Shown here: positions 60,764 through 64,000 of the stretch, in pieces
Numbering within the stretch: position 1 is the first letter of the stretch
Layout: each line of letters begins with the position of its first letter
Source: Microlunatus speluncae
GTDB taxonomy: Bacteria > Actinomycetota > Actinomycetes > Propionibacteriales > Propionibacteriaceae
Reading direction: 5' to 3'
Assembly: GCF_009299835.1 (NCBI RefSeq)
Contig: NZ_VKCZ01000001.1
Coordinates: forward strand, 62,001 to 126,000
Length of the DNA: 64,000 nucleotides
Made by a program: the position numbers and the translations under genes
Notes under the pieces: generated by a model
Seen by the model: the letters and a program-made list of their open reading frames with translations, nothing else
Told to the model about the DNA's origin: nothing
The model's database searches: none

Positions 60764-61611
60764 CCGCGCCGGACCGGCTGTCCCGGCTGTCGCTGAACCA
60801 GCGGACGATCGCCAACGCCGACCTGGCCGAGGCGATCGCCGCCGCCCGGGCCGCCGGGCTGTCCTCGATCGGGCTCTGGCGGGAACCGGTCGCCGCGGTC
60901 GGGCTCGACCAGGCCGAGGCGATGATCAAGGAATCCGGGCTGCGGGTCTCCTCGCTGTGCCGCGGCGGCTTCTTCACGGCCGCCGCTCCGGCCGACCTCG
61001 AACGGGCCCATCGCGACAACCGGGCGGCGATCGAGGAGACCGCCCGGCTCGGCGCCGCGACCCTGGTGCTGGTGCCCGGCGGCCTGCCGGCCGATGATCG
61101 TGATCTTGCCGCTGCCCGGGCCCGGGTGGTCGCCGCGATCGAGCGGCTGGTGCCGTATGCCCGGGAGCACGGGGTCACCCTCGGCCTCGAACCGATGAAC
61201 CCGATCTACGCCGCCGACCGTGGCGTGATCTCCACCCTGGCCCAGGCCCTGGACATCGCCGAACGGTTCGAGCCGACCGACGTCGGGGTGATCGTCGACA
61301 CCTTCCACCTGTGGTGGGAGCCCGGCATCGAGGCCCAGCTCGGCCGCGCCGGCGAGCGGATCCTCAGCTATCAGATCTCGGACTGGATCACGCCACTGCC
61401 GCCGGACACCCTGCTGGCCCGCGGCATGATGGGCGACGGCCACATCGACTTCGCCGCCTTCACCCGCGCCGTCGCCGCCACCGGCTACGCCGGCGACATC
61501 GAGGTCGAGATCTTCAACGCCGACGTCTGGGCCCAGCCCTTCGACGACGTGCTGCGCACGATGAGCGAGCGCTACCTCGAGCTGGTCGAGCCCCACCTGT
61601 CCTCGACTTGA
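60760..61611 (+). CDS. Sugar phosphate isomerase/epimerase (xylose isomerase-like barrel)
   Basis: The 283-residue enzyme is an AP-endonuclease-2/IolE-like TIM barrel: SLNQRTIANADLAEAIAAARAAGLSSIGLWRE at the start, LVLVPGGLP, GLEPMNP with a metal-binding Glu (about 146), VGVIVDTFHLWWEPG with Asp/His (about 176-180), and DIEVEIFN near the end. Members isomerise or epimerise sugars or dehydrate inosose. It starts in an ATGA overlap with DUF993. A pathway of oxidation, isomerisation and cleavage is a fair inference. Confidence 0.92.
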   Translation: MTAPDRLSRLSLNQRTIANADLAEAIAAARAAGLSSIGLWREPVAAVGLDQAEAMIKESGLRVSSLCRGGFFTAAAPADLERAHRDNRAAIEETARLGAATLVLVPGGLPADDRDLAAARARVVAAIERLVPYAREHGVTLGLEPMNPIYAADRGVISTLAQALDIAERFEPTDVGVIVDTFHLWWEPGIEAQLGRAGERILSYQISDWITPLPPDTLLARGMMGDGHIDFAAFTRAVAATGYAGDIEVEIFNADVWAQPFDDVLRTMSERYLELVEPHLSST

Positions 61612-61623
61612 TCGACTTTCGGG

Positions 61624-61658
61624 TGTTTCGCTCCCTGAGCCGGTCGAAGGGCGAGCCA
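61624..61658 (+). repeat. Dispersed GTCGAAGG repeat copy
   Basis: TGTTTCGCTCCCTGAGCCGG and TCGAAGGGCGAGCC form one copy, 13 bases after the sugar isomerase stop codon. Confidence 0.75.
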
Positions 61659-61688
61659 GACGGTGCCCGTTGCCGAGTTCTTCGGTGG

Positions 61689-61765
61689 TGTCGCCGATCT
61701 GACAACGGTTTGCCGAAACGGCCCGAAACCGGCCCGATCCGCAAACGAGTGTCAGATTTGCGACA
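61689..61765. terminator. Long interrupted hairpin with ATCTGACA core
   Basis: 61689-61713 and 61741-61765 are inverted over 25 bases with several mismatches; TGTCGC, ATCTGACA and GTTTGC all pair. The structure runs into the end of the convergent DUF559 gene. The TCTGACA core recalls the three longer hairpins elsewhere. Confidence 0.6.
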
Positions 61766-62609
61766 TCGTTCGCCGCACAGTCCGCACCACCCACGCGGCG
61801 TCCCAGGTGAGCTGATCCCAGGTGAGGTGGATGATGCGCCACCCCTGCGCGGTCAGGTCGCTCCACTTCCGGCGGTCCTTCTCGAACTGGTCGCGGTCGG
61901 AGTGGTAGGCGTAGCCGTCGATCTCGATCGCGAGCTTGAGTCGTCGCCAGGCGACGTCGATGAAGTAGACGGCACCAGGGCATCGCACTTCGACATTGGT
62001 CCGCCAGCCGGTGATGCCGCCGGACCGAAGTACCGCGTGACCGAGCCGTTCGGCGGCGGACCAGGGCTCGTCGCGCGAGTCGAACAGGAGCCGGCGGCGG
62101 GCGACATTGCCCGGCCGATTCGGAGTCAGATCGAGTGCCCGATGCAGCTCGGCCAGGGTGGCGGCGCGGGTGAGCAGCACCCGGTCGATCCCGTCCGCGC
62201 CGAGGTCGAGGGCGGTGAGAGCGGGCACGGTGATCGGGATGGAGGTGAACGGCGCCGGAGCGGGCGCGACCAACTCCGCCGGGATCCGCTCTCGACGAAG
62301 ACTCATGCCGGGCACCGCTGACCGTGCGACCGGTCCGATCATGGCCACCGTGCCGATCTTGATCTCGGGCCAGAAGCTCAACCGGGCCGCGGCCGCACCG
62401 CTGACGACGCCGCCCGGCGCCCACTGCGCGGCCGCCTTGATCCGCAGCACCGGATCCTCCCGGTAAGCGGACGGGAGATAGATGCCAGGAGCCACGCAGG
62501 CGAGATGACCCCGCGCCGCGAGTCGCTGCAGCCGACGGGCCAGGGCCCGATCGGTGCCAGCCATCAGGACACCGCCGTGAGCTCGGGCGAGGGATTCGAT
62601 CTCTTCCAT
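61752..62609 (-). CDS. DUF559 domain protein with AbiEi-like N-terminus
   Basis: The 285-residue protein has an N-terminal winged-helix part with RLQRLAARGHLACVAPGIYLP as in AbiEi-type antitoxins, a central region, and a C-terminal DUF559/Vsr-like nuclease domain: VYFIDVAWRRLKLAIEIDGYAYH, with Asp, Glu and Lys of the PD-(D/E)XK site, then WRIIHLTWDQL. Such proteins are common single genes in actinobacteria; the catalytic role is untested. No AbiEii-like toxin gene adjoins, so an abortive infection pair is not supported here. Confidence 0.85.
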   Translation of the reverse strand: MEEIESLARAHGGVLMAGTDRALARRLQRLAARGHLACVAPGIYLPSAYREDPVLRIKAAAQWAPGGVVSGAAAARLSFWPEIKIGTVAMIGPVARSAVPGMSLRRERIPAELVAPAPAPFTSIPITVPALTALDLGADGIDRVLLTRAATLAELHRALDLTPNRPGNVARRRLLFDSRDEPWSAAERLGHAVLRSGGITGWRTNVEVRCPGAVYFIDVAWRRLKLAIEIDGYAYHSDRDQFEKDRRKWSDLTAQGWRIIHLTWDQLTWDAAWVVRTVRRTMSQI

Positions 62610-62834
62610 GACGGGGAATCTGTGCGGCCCGGACCAATTGGTTCAGGGCCAGGAATATCTGTGGATGACCCAGAGCTGTAACACCTGGCTGTGGACATCG
62701 GCGCCGATCCGGACGACGATGGTTCTTAGCCGATTCCCAGGACCGAGCGATCGGACCCACAGACGGGGTTGCATAGACTGTGGTCTCGTTCAGTCCGGCG
62801 CCAGTAGCGCCGGGTAACAGGAGGAAAGCCAAGG

Positions 62835-63668
62835 ATGTTGCGTAGTTCGAACCCTGTTCTGTCTCGGCAGGACGCGTTCACCCCGGGGTCACCGCAGGGC
62901 TACGGACAGGCGGGCGGTTCGCCCGAACCGCAGGGCTACCACGGCTATGGCGGCGGCGTGCAGTCGCCGACGAGCACCGAAGGTCGGATGTCCTTCGACG
63001 ACGTCATCACCAAGTCTGTGATCACGATCGGCCTGGTCATCGTCACCGCCGCGGCGTTCATGTTCGGTCTGATGACCGGCGTGATCCCGGGCGCGTTCTT
63101 GCTGCCGGCTCTGGTCGTCTCCGGCCTGGTCGGGTTCGGCGTGGTGCTGCTGGTGGTCTTCAAGCGGAAGGTGTCGCCGCCGCTGGTGCTGGCCTACTCG
63201 GTGATCGAGGGCGTCTTCGTCGGCGCGCTGAGCTTCATCTTCGAGATGAACTACCCGGGCATCGTCGTGCAGGCCGTGCTCGGCACGTTCATGGCGGCCG
63301 GAATCACCCTGGCCGCGTACAAGATCTTCAACATCCGGGTCACGCCGAAGTTCCAGAAGATCGTCATCCTGGCGACCCTCGGCTTCGCGGCCGCCCTGTT
63401 GTTGAACTTCGTGTTGTCGATCTTCGGCATCAACCTGGGCATGCGCTCCGGTGTCACCGGCGAGGTCAGCTTCCTCGCGATCGGCATCTCGCTGCTCGGC
63501 GTGGTGCTGGGAGTGCTCAACCTGGTGCTGGACTTCGACTACATCGAGAAGGGCGTCGCGATGGGCGCTCCCGCCAGCGAGTCGTGGCGCGGTGCGTTCG
63601 GTCTGACCGTTACCATGGTCTGGCTCTACATCGAGATCCTGCGCCTCCTGTCCTATTTCCGACGGTAG
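62835..63668 (+). CDS. Bax inhibitor-1/YccA family membrane protein
   Basis: The 277-residue protein has a soluble Gly/Gln/Pro-rich head (1-50) followed by seven hydrophobic helices from VITIGLVIVTAAAFMFGLMTG onwards, including SVIEGVFVGALSFIFE and the terminal TMVWLYIEILRLLSYF, as in the BI-1/YccA family of calcium-leak-type membrane proteins. AGGAGGAAAG precedes ATG 62835. Its physiological role in bacteria is unclear. Only 87 bases separate it from the next gene. Confidence 0.92.
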   Translation: MLRSSNPVLSRQDAFTPGSPQGYGQAGGSPEPQGYHGYGGGVQSPTSTEGRMSFDDVITKSVITIGLVIVTAAAFMFGLMTGVIPGAFLLPALVVSGLVGFGVVLLVVFKRKVSPPLVLAYSVIEGVFVGALSFIFEMNYPGIVVQAVLGTFMAAGITLAAYKIFNIRVTPKFQKIVILATLGFAAALLLNFVLSIFGINLGMRSGVTGEVSFLAIGISLLGVVLGVLNLVLDFDYIEKGVAMGAPASESWRGAFGLTVTMVWLYIEILRLLSYFRR

Positions 63669-63742
63669 CCATCGCGCACGTCTCCCCCCTGCTTGAGGGT
63701 CGTTACTCCGACGGGAGTGGCGGCCCTCGCCAATTTTCCGGA

Positions 63743-63748
63743 TAGATT
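63743..63748 (+). promoter_or_regulatory. -10 box of a leaderless cbs promoter
   Basis: TAGATT ends seven bases before GTG 63756, and no Shine-Dalgarno sequence is present. Confidence 0.45.
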
Positions 63749-63755
63749 GCCGCCC

Positions 63756-64000
63756 GTGGAGTACGTGAACTCGCTGATCGACTTGGTCGGCAACACCCCC
63801 TTGCTGAAGCTGTCGACGGTGACCGAGGGGCTGCGGCCGTTGGTGCTGGCCAAGGTCGAGTACCTCAATCCGGGCGGCTCGGTGAAGGACCGGATCGCGG
63901 TCAAGATGATCGAGGCGGCCGAGGCCGAGGGCAAGCTCCGGGCCGGCGGCACCATCGTCGAACCGACCAGCGGCAACACCGGGGTCGGGCTGGCCATCGT
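63756..64000 (+). CDS. Cystathionine beta-synthase, N-terminal part
   Basis: The frame is open to the window's end, giving 81 residues. [14 protein letters not shown] and [29 protein letters not shown] hold the PLP-binding lysine (in VKDR), and [15 protein letters not shown] is the phosphate loop. The close match to the start of mycobacterial Rv1077 favours cystathionine beta-synthase (serine plus homocysteine) over cysteine synthase, but the C-terminal CBS domains that decide this are outside. Confidence 0.88.
   Translation, partial: MEYVNSLIDLVGNTPLLKLSTVTEGLRPLVLAKVEYLNPGGSVKDRIAVKMIEAAEAEGKLRAGGTIVEPTSGNTGVGLAI

Noticed and set aside
61752..62609. AbiE-type toxin-antitoxin system
   Set aside because: The AbiEi-like N-terminus has no neighbouring nucleotidyltransferase toxin gene, and the C-terminus is a DUF559 nuclease domain.

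Overview
The window is high-GC DNA with GTG starts, short intergenic gaps, ATGA/GTGA stop-start overlaps and starts preceded by a TANNNT box at leaderless distance. This points to an actinobacterium. The gene order rplY, pth, mfd, mazG, eno, ftsB-like, DUF501 and ppx matches the arrangement I know from Mycobacterium and relatives. The carbohydrate gene content suggests a soil or plant-associated Propionibacteriales member (Microlunatus-like); that placement is inference.

Layout. 1-6.1 kb: a CobW-type protein fragment, a DsbA-like membrane protein, rplY, pth, a frameshifted methyltransferase, a flavin monooxygenase and its PadR regulator. 6.2-11.6 kb: a Uma2 nuclease, an Ala-rich membrane protein and mfd. 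11.6-15.5 kb: an accessory insertion with a three-gene toxin/immunity-like operon and a glycoside hydrolase. 15.6-18.7 kb: a translationally coupled operon of a lipoprotein, MazG, a phosphoribosyltransferase and a P-loop enzyme. 18.7-23.1 kb: a repeat-rich gap, then a LysR (IlvY-like) gene divergent from a long, plant-type ketol-acid reductoisomerase, then a threonine/serine dehydratase. 23.2-29.4 kb: eno, ftsB-like, DUF501, ppx, an HTH gene, a hydrolase, an ACT protein and def.

29.4-30 kb holds a nested palindromic element built from a dispersed repeat. 30-32.3 kb has an LLM flavin enzyme/TetR pair and an NTF2-like protein. 32.3-49.1 kb is a polysaccharide locus: a heparinase II/III-like lyase, a solute-binding lipoprotein and two permeases (no ATPase), AraC, an SDR, beta-galactosidase, alpha-L-fucosidase, alpha-L-rhamnosidase and a membrane lipase. 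49.1-61.6 kb has proC, a tRNA-like sequence, a lower-GC Tat-exported amidohydrolase, a UxaA-type dehydratase, a NagB-type deaminase with LacI, an aldo/keto reductase, GNAT, a TetR/EamA pair with a doubled operator, a tRNA with UAA anticodon, and a Gfo/Idh-DUF993-sugar isomerase operon behind a LacI-type operator. 61.7-64 kb: a DUF559/AbiEi-like protein, a Bax-inhibitor-1 family protein and the start of cystathionine beta-synthase.

The sugar genes fit together as import and depolymerisation of a plant heteropolysaccharide carrying galactose, fucose, rhamnose and uronic acid. No CRISPR array, rRNA or transposase gene was found. The most unusual items are the nested palindromic element, copies of the same repeat read in frame inside the beta-galactosidase gene, the toxin-like operon, and a family of long convergent hairpins sharing a TTGTCAGA core.
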